From: Pseudisothecium myosuroides
Taxonomy: Eukaryota; Streptophyta; Bryopsida; Hypnales; Lembophyllaceae
DNA: 64,000 nucleotides
Assembly: GCA_951799445.1 (NCBI GenBank)
Contig: OX637296.1
Span: forward strand, 23,808,001-23,872,000
Direction: 5' to 3'
Of the stretch, positions 50,713-62,446 are shown piece by piece. Within the stretch, counting starts at the first letter, position 1; every line of letters starts with the position of its first letter. The notes below the pieces were generated by a model. It did no database searches. It was not told where the DNA came from and worked only from the letters and a program-made list of their open reading frames with translations. A program made the position numbers and the translations under genes.

Positions 50713-53700
50713 TTAGTCAATCTTCACGGCACCGTAGATCACACGCACAAACCAATAGCAGGCATAGAAGCCCATAGTTCCCGTGAGTACGAAGAAGGAA
50801 TACGAGATGATCAGCATGTACCCGAAGTACAAGATCCCGGAAACCACCTTGGTGATGTCCAGCTTGGTGAAGAAGTAAAACGCGGCGTAGAGGAAGAGAT
50901 ACAAGGCCGAGGATCCGGCAGTGAGATACGCCCTCCACCACCAGTGGTAATCCTCGCTGCACAACTGGAAGTAGCAGAGCACGATGGTGATTTCCGCACA
51001 GGTCACCATGAGGATCAGGAACACCAGGAAGAGGAACCCGAAGATGTAGTAGAACTGGTTCAGCCATATTGAGGTCAGTATGAAGAAGAGCTCGATGAAT
51101 ACGGCACCAAACGGCAAGATTCCTCCGATAAGGATAGAAAACACAGGGCGCATATACCAAGCCTGCTCTGGAACCTGGCGTGGGATCTTATTGGTTCTAA
51201 CCGGGTCGTCCGCAGCAGGTTTCTTGAATCCAAGATAACTGCCCACAAATACCAAAGGTACGGAGATTCCAAACCAAAGAAGGACAAGCGCGAACATCGT
51301 CGTGAATGGCACAGCTCCAGATGACTTCTGACCCCAGATGAGAGCATTCAGGATGAAGAAGACAATAAAGACAGCTCCGGGAAACATGAAGGCGGTCTTG
51401 AGAGTGTTGAGCTTCCAGTTGGTGCCCTTGAACGCTTTGTACAGCCGTGCAGAAGCATATCCAGCAAACAACCCCATGAAGACCCACAGGAGAAGCATGG
51501 CTGTCATAAGTCCACCCCTATTGGCTGGAGAAAGGAAGCCTAGAAGCGCAAAAATCATTGTGACAACCGTCATCCCCAAAAACTGCACGCCTGTGCCAAC
51601 ATAGGCACACAGTAATCCAGACCTGCTGGGTGGCCTAAATACGTCACCATGCACCAGTTTCCACCCGGTTTCTTCTTGGGCTTCTTCTATGGATTCCAGT
51701 TGATTGTACTGTGAGATATCACGATGCAGTGTGCGCATCATGATCATGGCTACCATGCCCGAAAGAAAGAGGACGATCATCAAAGAGTTGATGATCGAGA
51801 ACCAATGGATCTGGTCGTCTTGCATCATCAAATAAGTATCCCACCTCGATGCCCACTTCACTTCGCTAGACTGAACATGAAAACATCAACAGGAACAGGA
51901 ACTTAAGGATGCAGCGATAGCAACCAATCCATCTCAAGCTCCCAAATAAAAACAGTACCTCTGAAAAACACTCCAGGACTTTGATGTACTCTACAGTAGC
52001 ATACACAATCAAAACCAAATTGATATAGGGGAATATATGTGCTGCTCGTAAACCTACACTTGGAGGATCCAGGATCGAAAATCGCTTACCTCGAATCTCA
52101 CATCATAGGTAAATATGATCTCCCCACCGGCCACAACCTCCTGAGGAGGTTGATGATGAGAAACGAACACCTTGGCAGCAGAGTTGCAGGTCTTTAACTT
52201 AGTCTGACTTTTATCCCAGGTCTCATACTGATGTTTCACACTACATCATCCACCACATCAATCAACTCAGCAGAAAAAATTGAATAAACCATAGGTGAAC
52301 AAGCTTGAATCAAAACTACTTGGCCTGTCAAGCAACAGCTACTTCAAGTGTTAGGTAAATGATGTAACTCGCTTAAAACAACTAAGGAAGACTCTTTGGC
52401 CCACTCACAGAGAAATTCAAATGAAAATTGGCTGGGGCTTTTTTTAACAATGGAAGGCATTGGGGGTGTCTTGCGGAGCAAACCTAAAAGGGGACACCTC
52501 GAAGCCAACAATTCGATAATCTGTAGATTCAGGGACTTTGTGGTATTGCACCGTGAAGCTCAGGTGATTGAAAATGAAGTACTTCTCCTCCTTCTTGTTC
52601 TGTCAAACAGATATATTTTTAGGACACAATCCTTCAAATACTACTGAAACTCAAAAAAACCACTGAAGACAAAATGAAACAAATTGAAGGCATGAAAATA
52701 CAAAACAATCAGGCACTCACTGTATCCAGAGACGCCTTAAAACCAACTGGAAATCCTCGGTCATAGGTCTTGTAAGGACTTCGCTCACTCATTCTGACCA
52801 TCGCCACTGGGAGATTATCAAGGATCCTGCACAAAAAACAGCAGCAGTGGGTCAAGGGATGCCATCCTGAGCATATGAATCAGCAAACCTGACCAACAAA
52901 TAGTCATACAAAATATGAATCAATCAAGTGCCATATTTCAAAAATACCAGGATAAAAGCGAGCAACTCTTACATGTTGACACGGTAGTCATTCTCAATTC
53001 GATCCTTCAAGAGCTTGGCAGACTTCTCCCCGACCTTCTCCCTTCGGCAAACAATTTTACATTGCTTATCGTCGTTCATTTTGAACTGCAGATGAACGAA
53101 GCAACTTAGATCATCAGTACGACAGGATACCGAGAATCCTTCACATCCACTCAGCAACAGATTTCATGCACTACCCACTACAAGCTGTTGTATTCTCATA
53201 TGCAGAGCAAATTAGTGCGAACTGAATTAACTGGTTGAGCTCAATCATGACCGTCACAGAAGAGAAGGACTAGAAAACTCACAGTATAAGGAGAATTTTC
53301 AATGCGGTCGCCCCGAAGAACCTCACCCAGATTCTCAGCCATGTTCTCGATTGTCTCTGGCTTACAATAATCAAGCGAGTAGTATTCATACGGTAGCTGT
53401 GTCTTGGTCGAAGTGAGTTTATTCACCTTTACTTGAATCGGGGTACCCTGTTTCGAGCACATCCAACATTATGAACTATTCCCGATCACAAACACCCTTC
53501 CACTTCGATCACTCTGATTCATAACTCTGACAAAATATATTGATTTGGACAAATGTGTCATGCAATTAGAAATAGCTCTCGACAATCGTGGCCATCATGC
53601 AAGGACTGCAGAAAATTTGGAATCAAAAAAGGCTATTTTCTAGAAGCGCAGCAACAGGCACAGTGGTCGAAATTCTTGAGGTTTCTACGTTACCGATGTC

Positions 53701-54882
53701 ATCGCAATTACCTCAATCAGCTCAAACAAGACTGTTTGCATAACAAGCTTCCGGTCTCAGTAACGGGTATGATTACTCACGGACACGGTAATGCGCGTAA
53801 CGCACATCACCGCACCTTACCGTGCTCGTGAGCAATCATACCCGTCACTGCGACCCGCAACTTGTTATGCGAACACTTGATTGAGCTGATTGAAATAATT
53901 GCACGTTCCCTGCATATCCTAAGAATGTGTCATATTGCGTACACATCTGATTGGGAAACTCGCACAAGTTCCGAATACATGAGGGTGCATTTCGAAGGCA
54001 TTTGGTCCTCCGAGGCAGAGCCATTCGATAGGGTTAATTATACCGTAAACGACCAAGAAACGACTGCCTAGTGCTCTGTTTCATTTCCCTAGAAGAAGTA
54101 TTGATGGATTTCGTCAACGACCGTGTAGACGTTGTATTTGAGACAGATTGGCTATTCTCATAGTATAAATCCTTCTTAACGAGAAAAAAATGCCGTCTCA
54201 GTAAGACATCATTCATCATATCTAAACAAGGTGTTTTCGAGGTGGACCACGAAAGATCTACTAAAAAAGCTTACACCTTCAAAATAAAAAAAATAAAACA
54301 AAAAATAAAAACTCTCATATGCTATTCTTCCCACAAGACAAACACCAGATCCGAAATTTAATGAGCACCGAATGCATCCCTACGTAACCCCAACTACACC
54401 CTCACCGCAGATCTACAGATCCACGACCAAAATCAGGTCAGCATTTGCGCTACAGCAAAGTCAAGATCCACTGAGAACCCAAAATCATAAAAAATAAAAA
54501 TAAAAGAACAAAAAAGAGATACATCGACACAGAAACCTAAACACCACACCAAAAGTCTAGAATGCTGCTCACAGGCCCCCCAGTCTGTGAAACTGTACCC
54601 AGGGTGTACATTTCAGGGCAGGCGCGGTGTCCGTCGCAATGGTGAGCTGCGCCGACACCCTAACCCGAAAGCCAAGACGGGAAAAAAACCAAGATCGCAG
54701 CACACCCAACCGAATTCCATTCTCCGAAACGTCACCCAAACCCCACCAGGAGTGCAGTAACGCACCTGCGCAAGATCCAGAGGCGCGACGCCAGGCAAGT
54801 AGAAGGCGGAGACCAGCGAGGGCAAAAGCCATAGTGCGAGCGTGAGGAGCAGAGCGCGGCTTCCGAAGACGGTGGCCGCCAT
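50713..54882 (-). CDS. TMN (TM9SF): Transmembrane 9 superfamily (EMP70/TMN) protein
   Basis: Seven coding exons (54766-54882, 53283-53447, 52973-53085, 52721-52826, 52484-52599, 52090-52240, 50713-51870) join in phase at GT-AG sites to give 641 aa, the normal family length. An N-terminal signal peptide ([16 protein letters not shown]) is followed by the mature start FYLPGVAP. The lumenal domain has [43 protein letters not shown] and [15 protein letters not shown]. From about residue 277 come nine hydrophobic spans, starting [20 protein letters not shown], with [32 protein letters not shown] and [20 protein letters not shown]. The C-terminus AVKID is the KXD/E signal used for COPI-dependent Golgi retention in plant members. 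Family members act in Golgi/endosomal membrane trafficking; the exact substrate is unknown. The start is the ATG in a GCCGCCATGG-like context opposite 54882. The last exon encodes the whole membrane domain without introns. Confidence 0.96.
53670..53935. repeat. Foldback element in intron 1 of the TM9 gene
   Basis: Core arms 53714-53796 and 53810-53892 are inverted copies: CAATCAGCTCAA at the left, TTGAGCTGATTG at the right, with 'gcataacaag' and 'gacgggtatgatt'-type blocks inside. They flank a 13-base loop. Weaker pairing continues about 40 bp further on each side. The core is more GC-rich than the surrounding intron. It is either a foldback transposon or a long structured RNA. Confidence 0.75.
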
Positions 54883-55211
54883 GGTGGAAGCTGGCGCTGC
54901 AAAGGGGAAGCCAAGGAGGGTGCGATCTGGGTTAACGGAGCTTGGATCCAAGGTGTGGACTAGGGTGCGAGCACGCCGTGAGAGAAGAGCCCATCCCAAG
55001 CAGAGAGAGCGAGCGCAGGCGAGGGGGACAACAAGAAGGAGACGGGAGTGCAAGCGCAGGGTTTTTTGTGGAGGGCGACGACGCCATAGCCGGGCTGGAA
55101 GGGCAAAGAGGAGGCGACAACGGGGTTGGGAAATGGCACGGTTCACACCGAGATGCGCGAGCATCGGGGCGGGATGGTGGGTCCCGCCACTGTGGGCATT
55201 CATTGGTCGTC

Positions 55212-56084
55212 AGGAAAGTACATCCAAAACCGACCGAATAAGCAATTCACGGGCAGCTATGGTTCGTTCCCATTATTAGAGTTAATCGTAAAGTGTGTGC
55301 AAGGCGTTTGAGAAAAACACAAGACCAAACTCCCTGGAGCACCCAAACTCAAGTCTAAATGAGTTTGGTGCCATGTTTGTTTTGGTCTATTCTTAGTTAA
55401 ACCTTCCTCTGACACATGCTCACAAACACAGGACAACTTTACGATTAATTCTATTATCTTGAAAAACTTTTTGTGGGGTCGACTTGTTGGTAGTCAAAAG
55501 GGAACTCTTTGTTAGATTCTCTTAGAATGCATTTTTTGAATAAGGTAGTATGGCCTGAAAGCGACCATTTAAGGGTTGATCTACCTTTTTCACAAGTTTT
55601 CTTGAATAGAAATATTTTTGGATCATTTTTCAGAGAAAGAAAAATGGATGCGAAACGTTACACAAGTGGTTTCATATTTTTTTGAATCGTTTTTGAATTA
55701 CTTATGAATTTTCAAAAAAAATGTTCTAGACACCTATTTGTGACCCTTGGTCTTCCAAAATCTGACCACTTGCAACTTCTAAAGTGATTTGAGTTAATGA
55801 AGACCAATGATTGGCTCTTACAATAGATAATGCTTTTCTCTCAATTCTCTCAATGGCTTCAGAGGTCCATTTAAGGACCACCTAATGTCCATTTCAAATC
55901 TAAATATAGGGTCGATTTGAAGAGGCCGCTCGCTTTTAGAGCACACTACCTTACCGTATGAATGAACTATGAATTTCAAAGTGATGAACTATAAATATTT
56001 CTGAAATTGACAGCAGATTCTCATGAATAATAGGACTACATTCTGCGCAAGAATTTGTAAGGGTCGGTTACAGGTGTAGTTACC
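55212..56084 (+). mobile_element. AGGTAAGTAC-type MITE copy H1, interrupted by F4
   Basis: The left part (from AGGAAAGTACATCCAAAACC) and right part (to GGTGTAGTTACCT) match H2 at 56136-56403 in order. Between them lies a 409-bp F-type MITE with TA at each side. H1 starts about 330 bp upstream of the TM9 start codon. Confidence 0.75.
55543..55951 (+). mobile_element. AGGTAG/TA MITE, copy F4, nested in H1
   Basis: 409 bp, from AGGTAGTATGGCCTGAAAGC to GAGCACACTACCT with TA on both sides. It is colinear with F5 at 60100, sharing 'gaatatttttggatcatttttcag'-type text. H2 shows the unoccupied site. Confidence 0.85.
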
Positions 56085-56135
56085 TAAATGATATTGTAAG
56101 TGAAGGACAATGTCATCACATCTCTATTGGTAATA

Positions 56136-56403
56136 AGGTAAGTACACCCAAAACCAACTGAATAAGCAATGGTTCATTTCCATTATTATCTTGGAAAACT
56201 TTTTGTAGGGGCTTGTTGAATTGGTAGTCAAAAGGAGACTCTAGATTCTCTTAGAATGCATTTTTTGGACACCGTATGATTAAATGATGAATTTTCAAAG
56301 TGATGAAAATAAGTATTTCTGAAATTGACCTTAGATTCTCATGAATAATAGGACTACATTCTATGCAAGAATTTGTAGGGGTTGGTTACAGGTGTAGTTA
56401 CCT
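56136..56403 (+). mobile_element. AGGTAAGTACACCC MITE, copy H2
   Basis: 268 bp, from AGGTAAGTACACCCAAAACC to GGTTACAGGTGTAGTTACCT. TA is on the left; the right flank is AA. It is an uninterrupted relative of H1, lying 50 bp after it in the same direction. Confidence 0.8.
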
Positions 56404-57502
56404 AAATGATATTGTAAGCGAAGGGCAAGGTCTTCGCATTTCTATTATATATTTATTTTTTTCCCGAGGAAAAAAATTCAACAAATGTTTATAATAGAAT
56501 TTTTTCAATGTTCTTTTTGCAAACATATCCAAAAAATTGTATTAAAAAATCCCCAAAATAATGGCATCTATTTTTAGAATTATTTTCCACCAAACTCGCC
56601 CTACATCTATTGTTAGAAGTGAGGGGAGAAATTCGTAACACCTACAAAATTTATTGGTATCACTATAAATTTTGTTTTTGTGGGATTTGGTACAAATTCA
56701 CGATAGTGAGAGAGTATCATCAATCCTATGCGTTATAAGGCTTAGAATTGCAAAATGCCATGCAAAGATTGTAGCTAATTTCTCAAATTGGCTAACCTCC
56801 CAAGTTGGACCCAATCCAGACTCTATACTTTGAAAAGTGGGCATAGCACAATAAAAATACTCTTCAACATGATTAAAATCTCATTTTTGTTGTGTCCCAT
56901 ATCAAGCATTGCAAAGGTATTTCAATATTTTGAAGTTGAGCAGTGAAACCTTGGTTGGAGTGCGACAACCCTTGAGAACCTCACATTGTTTGTTACTTGC
57001 CACAATAGTCCAAAATCTCCAATTTGTTGTCTTTATATGTTGCATGTTGACAGATGATGGTTTGACTTTGGTAAATTAATATCATATGCAATACCAATAG
57101 CAGGACAAATTAGTGTATTATTGTAGTGCTACAAGTATTCTTTGGAGGGAATTTTATTTTTTGAGTTTTATTCCTAATATTTATCAAGGCGAACATGTGG
57201 AATTTTTTTAACACAAGTGATTAAATTTGAAAATACTGAATTTGAAGTTGGCATCAAAGACTCTAAATTAGTTGTTGCATGATAGAAAGTACAAAATTTA
57301 CCACTCCAAAATAGGGACTAGTTTATTACTTCTATTCTTACAAAATGATGGGGGGGATCTTCTAATCAAAGAATGGTTGTTGCACAACTTTAGGCATCTC
57401 TTTATTTTTTTTGGTTTGTTTTTAACTCTCTTTCTCTATATATTTTTTGAGTAGAGATAATTAAAGGTATGACATTAGTTTACTAAAGCCATATTATTTT
57501 AA
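56404..57502. other. Intergenic AT-rich DNA, nothing recognised
   Basis: No open frame, inverted-repeat element or RNA gene could be supported here. Confidence 0.4.
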
Positions 57503-58410
57503 GTAAACCCTAAAGTCACAATGTCCCCATTGGGACAAATGAAAGTTCAAGCAAATTCCTATGACTTCAATTTTTGGTGCATATTTTTGAAACTTTTTGT
57601 TAAGACAGAGAAGCTTTGGGGAAATATTATTATTTTTTCAATTGGTGCTACTCAAGAGCAAAATATATGCCATTTTTAGGTACAAATTTGGAGTTACGAG
57701 GCAGCAAAAAAAATTTACAAAAAAATTTACATTTAAAAGTTTATTTCTCACAGGTTATATTTTATCTACATAGAAATCATAGCTTTGATTAATTCCATTC
57801 CATTTAGATTAGTGATGAAAGTTATAGAGCTTCTTGTTTTGCAAACAAGCATAGCATCTTCTTGTTAAAAACTTATTGGATTTGTTTTTTAACTCAATTT
57901 TCAAAGTTTTCAAAATGAACAAGATTTAGTATATTTGCAAGAACAATCTCAATATTGGAATTAGTATATTTTAATACCATCTTAGAACTATAAACGATTT
58001 AAGTGTTTCGTTCTATTTCATACCTACTTCTACTTAATATTTTTTAAAGAATGAAAATCAACATTTTGTCTTTAAATATTTTTCCTAGATTCTTAACCAA
58101 TTCTCCAATATGTATTATTTTAATTCAATATTTGTAGTGCAAAAATTTGAAGCTGAGAAGATTCAAAGTCTTATTATTAAATCACACTAGGTGCCAAAAA
58201 ACCGTTTTCTTCACTTTAAACACAAATATCTTGCAATCTAAGAGGTCAAAGTTTCAGAAATTTCTTCCACACATTTTTATATAGCCTAGTGCAAGATCCC
58301 ACATATAACTATAAGAATAAATTATTTTTAAATTATTTTGCTCTCTGCAATAGAAATGGCAATTTTGAATAGTTTTTGATGATAAAAGGCCTTAGGACTT
58401 CAGGAGTTAA
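57503..58410. mobile_element. TTAA-family element, copy A10 (diverged)
   Basis: 908 bp, from GTAAACCCTAAAGTCAC to GGACTTCAGGAGTTAA. Contains the subterminal palindrome TGTCCCCATTGGGACA and the shared internal 'caaatatcttgcaatct' block. The ends are more degenerate than in other copies. Confidence 0.75.
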
Positions 58411-59343
58411 GTGCATGTTGAAATATTATTGTATTGGACTAATTCTGAGAAGATATGAATGCATTAATGGCATTCGTTTGTGATCTCACTTAGTAAATGA
58501 CACAAATAAGAAAAATTAGTGTAATGTAAGTTATAATCTTCACTAGGATGAAGAAGCTATTCATGTCAAACAGCAAAGTATACTAATAAGAAATTGAAGA
58601 AATTAGCACTTGGAAAGTTTTTGGAATTGCCCATGTAATTTGCTTCCTCTTTGTAGAAAGAACCAAGGTTTTCTCCAAAAGCCGACTAGTTGCATCCTTT
58701 CCTTATCAAAATCTCCAATTCATTTCCTCTAATATCAAATTTTCATTGGCCGCTTTCCTTCAACTTCAAATTTCGCAAAGGCTACAATCCCCCTCTTTCA
58801 AACACATGCCAATTTTGAAATTGAATTCCAAATTTCATTATACCAAGCATACACGGACAATGAAGTAAGGGATGGCTGCCATAACCAATCCTAAAGCAAT
58901 ACCCACCTTGTCCAATAATATACCCGCCTCCAACAACCCGGGTATTAGCCTTGGATTCGAAATGGCAAGCTACTAAATCTTACAATTTCATGAAAGTGGT
59001 GGCAACATATCCACCTTTTATTTTTGTACACCAATTGGTTGTTGGTCCAATCAATTTTTTGTTTGGTTTTGGATCTTCCATTTTTACACTCCAAACAGTT
59101 ATTTTCCCAAAGGCACCGGCTACCAATGAACGAACCAGTAGTTCTCCTTGAACATTAGAAGAAACAATACACTTACATGTATTAACCCTATAGAAAGTTC
59201 AACTTGAAAGCTTATAGCCAATTACAATAACTTTCAAGTTCAATTTTTAAAAAAATGTAAAAGGTATGAATTTTTACCTTTTGCAAAATAATACATTGTG
59301 CTACTTTTCTTGAAGCTCCCACATGATTCATTTTTAACTTCTA
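58411..59343. other. Intergenic DNA, nothing recognised
   Basis: A 66-codon plus-strand frame at 58951-59151 has no recognisable features. Nothing else stands out. Confidence 0.35.
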
Positions 59344-59686
59344 AGGTAGAAACCCCCTAAAGTGTCCCTATTCCCATTCATGCATATTAGATTTCCCTTG
59401 AAGTGTCTCTAGACTTCTATTAAAGTGTCATAAAGTTGTCCCCTTATTTAATTGCTATGAGTTGAATGTTGATTTTGTTAGATTTCAGTTTCAGATCCAC
59501 CTATAGGATGGATTCGATGGTCTACGGAGCTGCAATTTTGAAAAATTATAGAAATTACATGCCACATTTGAAAAATCTATTTCTTCTTTTGAAAATTCAT
59601 GATTTTCAATTGCTCAGACTACAAAAATATTATTGTTAGGGAAAAGTGCCTCGAAATATGCTGATTTTGACGGGTTTGTCCTACCT
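59344..59686. mobile_element. Possible AGGTAG/TA MITE (unassigned subfamily)
   Basis: Starts AGGTAGAAACCCCCTAAAG after TA and ends GGGTTTGTCCTACCT before AG. The ends fit the AGGTAG superfamily, but no second copy with this interior is in the window. Confidence 0.45.
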
Positions 59687-60099
59687 AGAAACACCTATAC
59701 ATGGGAAATTGGGAACTTTCTGAAAAAAATAGGACACAAAAGAAAGCAAACTTTCTGAAACTGAAAGCGAGTTTAATTTGCTTTATTTTCAATTTCTTTT
59801 ATGCAAGCGAGCTCATGAACACAGTTCAGTTCCCTGAAGGAATTTCATATTTTATATTATATATTATATTCTTTCGGTGCAATAACTGTAATTTACATCA
59901 TGGGAATCCTATTTCTAATTTTATAAAATGTACTCTGCTAGAGTCAAATGATTGTTTCATTAGATGAATTCACTATTTCACTACATGCAGAGTGTTGGCA
60001 TAAGGTAGGTACCCACGTCCCGGTGTTTCAAAATAAAATAAAATAATAAGGTGGGTACCCCCAAAACCGCCACTTTTTTTTTGCTACTGTGCCATGTTA

Positions 60100-60509
60100 A
60101 GGTAGGAGGCTCAGAAATGGAGCATCTAAGGGCTGGTCCCCCTTTTTCATGTATTTCCTTGGATGGGAATATTTTTAGCTCATTTTTCAGACATAGAGAA
60201 ATTGATGAGGAATCTAACCCAAGTGGTTTCGTATTTTTCCGAGCATTTTTGAATTACTTATGAATTTTCAAACGAGTTGGGTCATAGGTCCCTATTTGTG
60301 ACCCTAGGTCTTTCATAAACGGTTCACTTGCAATTCTAAATCGAAATGGGGAAAGCAAAGAGAATGATTGGCTCTTACAATTAAAAATGCTTGTTTCCTT
60401 GATTCATTCAATAACTATACTAGTCACTTTCAAAACCAACTCATGTCCATTTCCCAGCCATTTATAGGGTCCATTCTAAATGCCCGCTCTGTTTTACAGC
60501 CTCCTACCT
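60100..60509 (+). mobile_element. AGGTAGGAGGC/TA MITE, copy F5, nested in E4
   Basis: 410 bp, the same length as F1, from AGGTAGGAGGCTCAGAAATG to CAGCCTCCTACCT, with TA on both sides. Confidence 0.88.
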
Positions 60510-60521
60510 TACTACAGAGTA

Positions 60522-61102
60522 CTCCCTCTGTCTCGAAATAAATCCAGGGTTTTCCAAATATACTTGTCTCAAATTAAATTCGGAATTGGCTCTCCACAAC
60601 TTGATGGACAACAACTGAAGCTAGTTCAAACACCCTAAAGCAAAAGAATTTGTAGATGTCACACTCCAAAGACTTTGTAGCAATTCAATCGTTGCAAAGG
60701 GAATCAAAACGCAACTTCTAACCAATCAACGGCAAAAAATTCAACCCAAAATTGTACAAAAACAGCTACTAACAAATCTCTTGTTGAGAATTTTTTAGAG
60801 TTGAATCACAAAATATTGTTAGAATTGAATACAATAGACATCAATGAACGTCATTGCACCAACATTGCTCAAAGAATGATCAAAATTAATACCATTGGAG
60901 CAATTTCAAAAAGGACAAAAAAATTTCACTTTTGCCGCTTGTTTTCAACATGCGCTGCTTCACTTTTAACTTCCATTTTTTCACATCTAGTCGGGTTTAG
61001 TAGAAGCTACAATGTCTCCGCAATCCCTTGAAAATAGGAACAATTCATGCATTAATCTAGCCATTTCTAGGAAACCCCGGAATTATTTCGAGACAGAGGG
61101 AG
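60522..61102. mobile_element. Stowaway/mariner-like element S2, nested in E4
   Basis: 581 bp. The ends are CTCCCTCTGTCTCGAAATAA and its near-perfect inverse TTATTTCGAGACAGAGGGAG, flanked by TA. The terminal CTCCCTC matches the Stowaway consensus. It is longer than most Stowaway MITEs. A 76-codon frame inside is not recognisable. Confidence 0.85.
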
Positions 61103-61364
61103 TATTATTTATAGTGGTCAAATTTTCATATTTTCTTGATGGCAAGGAAAAGGAGGTTCCAATGCAGCAAAGAATGCAACTTTTGATACTGTATGCAAAA
61201 TTATAAAGGGTCAAAGTTTTTTTTGGAGATGTTTGGAAATCGTTTATGCAACATAGGTACATATTGATTTTGGAGATGTACACAAAGTAATGATGGAAGT
61301 TTTAGGTATTTTGGGTGTATCCACTTTTAAAGATTGGAATGATTTGTATTGGCAATGCTTACTA

Positions 61365-61962
61365 CACTAAAAAGGGTATTTAGTGTTGGATTACATTTAG
61401 TGTAACTACCACCCTACTTGATCCTACACTAAATGTCAATTTTAGGACGATTAGCGTAGTGCTAAACTTCAATGCGCTGCCTTTGTGTTGTCATCTCCTT
61501 CCTTGGACTTCTTCCCTGGACTTCCTTTGCGATCTGCTTTTGCGACCTTACCTTGTATGTTGCCTTTTGGGCCTCTCTTCTATTCTGACTTGGTTACCTT
61601 ACCTACGGCTTGGCTTCTTCTCCTCTATTCTTGTCCCGCTTCTCCGCACTTCCAATTCCTTGAGTGAGTGAATTTTTTTTTTGGGGGGGTATACTCCCGC
61701 ATTCCCGCCTCCTGTGAGTGGTTTGAATCTCCCACCTATTCCCGCTCCCGATTGCTCCAACGCTCCTTGTTGCGGCAACTTCTTTCCAAATTCTTTTTTT
61801 ACCTTCTAACACTAAATGTAAACCTCTTCATATTTCAGATTTACCATAGAGTACTTTTAGTGTTAGAAATTACATTTAGTGTTACTTACTTTAGTAGGGT
61901 AAATGATATTTAGTGTCATGGTTTGCAAATAGTGTTGCCAACACTAAATACCCTTTTTAGTG
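61365..61962. mobile_element. CACTA-terminus mini-element with perfect inverted ends
   Basis: 598 bp. Starts CACTAAAAAGGGTATTTAG and ends with its exact inverse; including the flanking CTA/TAG the perfect inverted repeat is 28 bp. Many internal copies of TTTAGTGT / ACACTAAA occur. A 3-bp duplication is not clear; a TA dinucleotide flanks both ends. The interior has a strongly pyrimidine-rich plus strand (61480-61660). Confidence 0.75.
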
Positions 61963-62446
61963 TAGTTGGAAAAGTTGATTTTAGTGTTTTAATTTCATAT
62001 AAGAGAGGCTAGTGCATTGACCCAACTATCTTCACTGGTGTCATAGAAATTTTTACATCCAAGGACAAGGATGAAATTGGCATGCAAAATGTGGATAAAA
62101 TCTTATTTTTATTCTTCTAAAAGTGTATATATTCATCTTCCAATCCCCCGAATATATAAACTTTAAATATTGGTATTGATTCTTATGAATATTGTGAAAG
62201 ATCGTAGTATCATAAGTTTTTTTAACAATCTCTTTTTATTTGACACTGAGTATAATTCTCCATATCAACTATAATTGGAAAACCTAAAATCCATATTTGA
62301 CAATTGTAATCCTACATGACAATCTTTGAGTAGTGTTGGCAAGATTCCTTTGCTATGGTAGTCCTCTTCAAAAATTTACATTGTGACTAATTATATTTAC
62401 TAAGGCACAACGGTACAAATCGGTAACAATGATTTTTCCTTTCTAC

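Larger units (their letters stand above)
60049..61327 (+). mobile_element. AGGTGGGTACCC/TA MITE copy E4, split by two nested elements
   Basis: The left end AGGTGGGTACCCCCAAAACC follows TA. The right end GGGTGTATCCACTTT precedes TA. The interior matches E1 and E2 (for example 'gtggtcaaattttcatattt' and 'aggaggttccaatgcagcaa'). It is interrupted by F5 (60100-60509) and a Stowaway-like element (60522-61102), inserted only about 10 bases apart. Confidence 0.8.

Noticed and set aside
50602..51072. 156-codon plus-strand frame
   Set aside because: Antisense shadow of the last TM9 exon.
54842..55279. 145-codon plus-strand Arg-rich frame
   Set aside because: Antisense to exon 1 and the 5' region of the TM9 gene; it is open because of the GC-rich codons opposite.
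61459..61671. 70-codon Leu/Pro/Ser-rich frame inside the CACTA-terminus element
   Set aside because: Its composition follows the pyrimidine-rich strand; no transposase motif is present.
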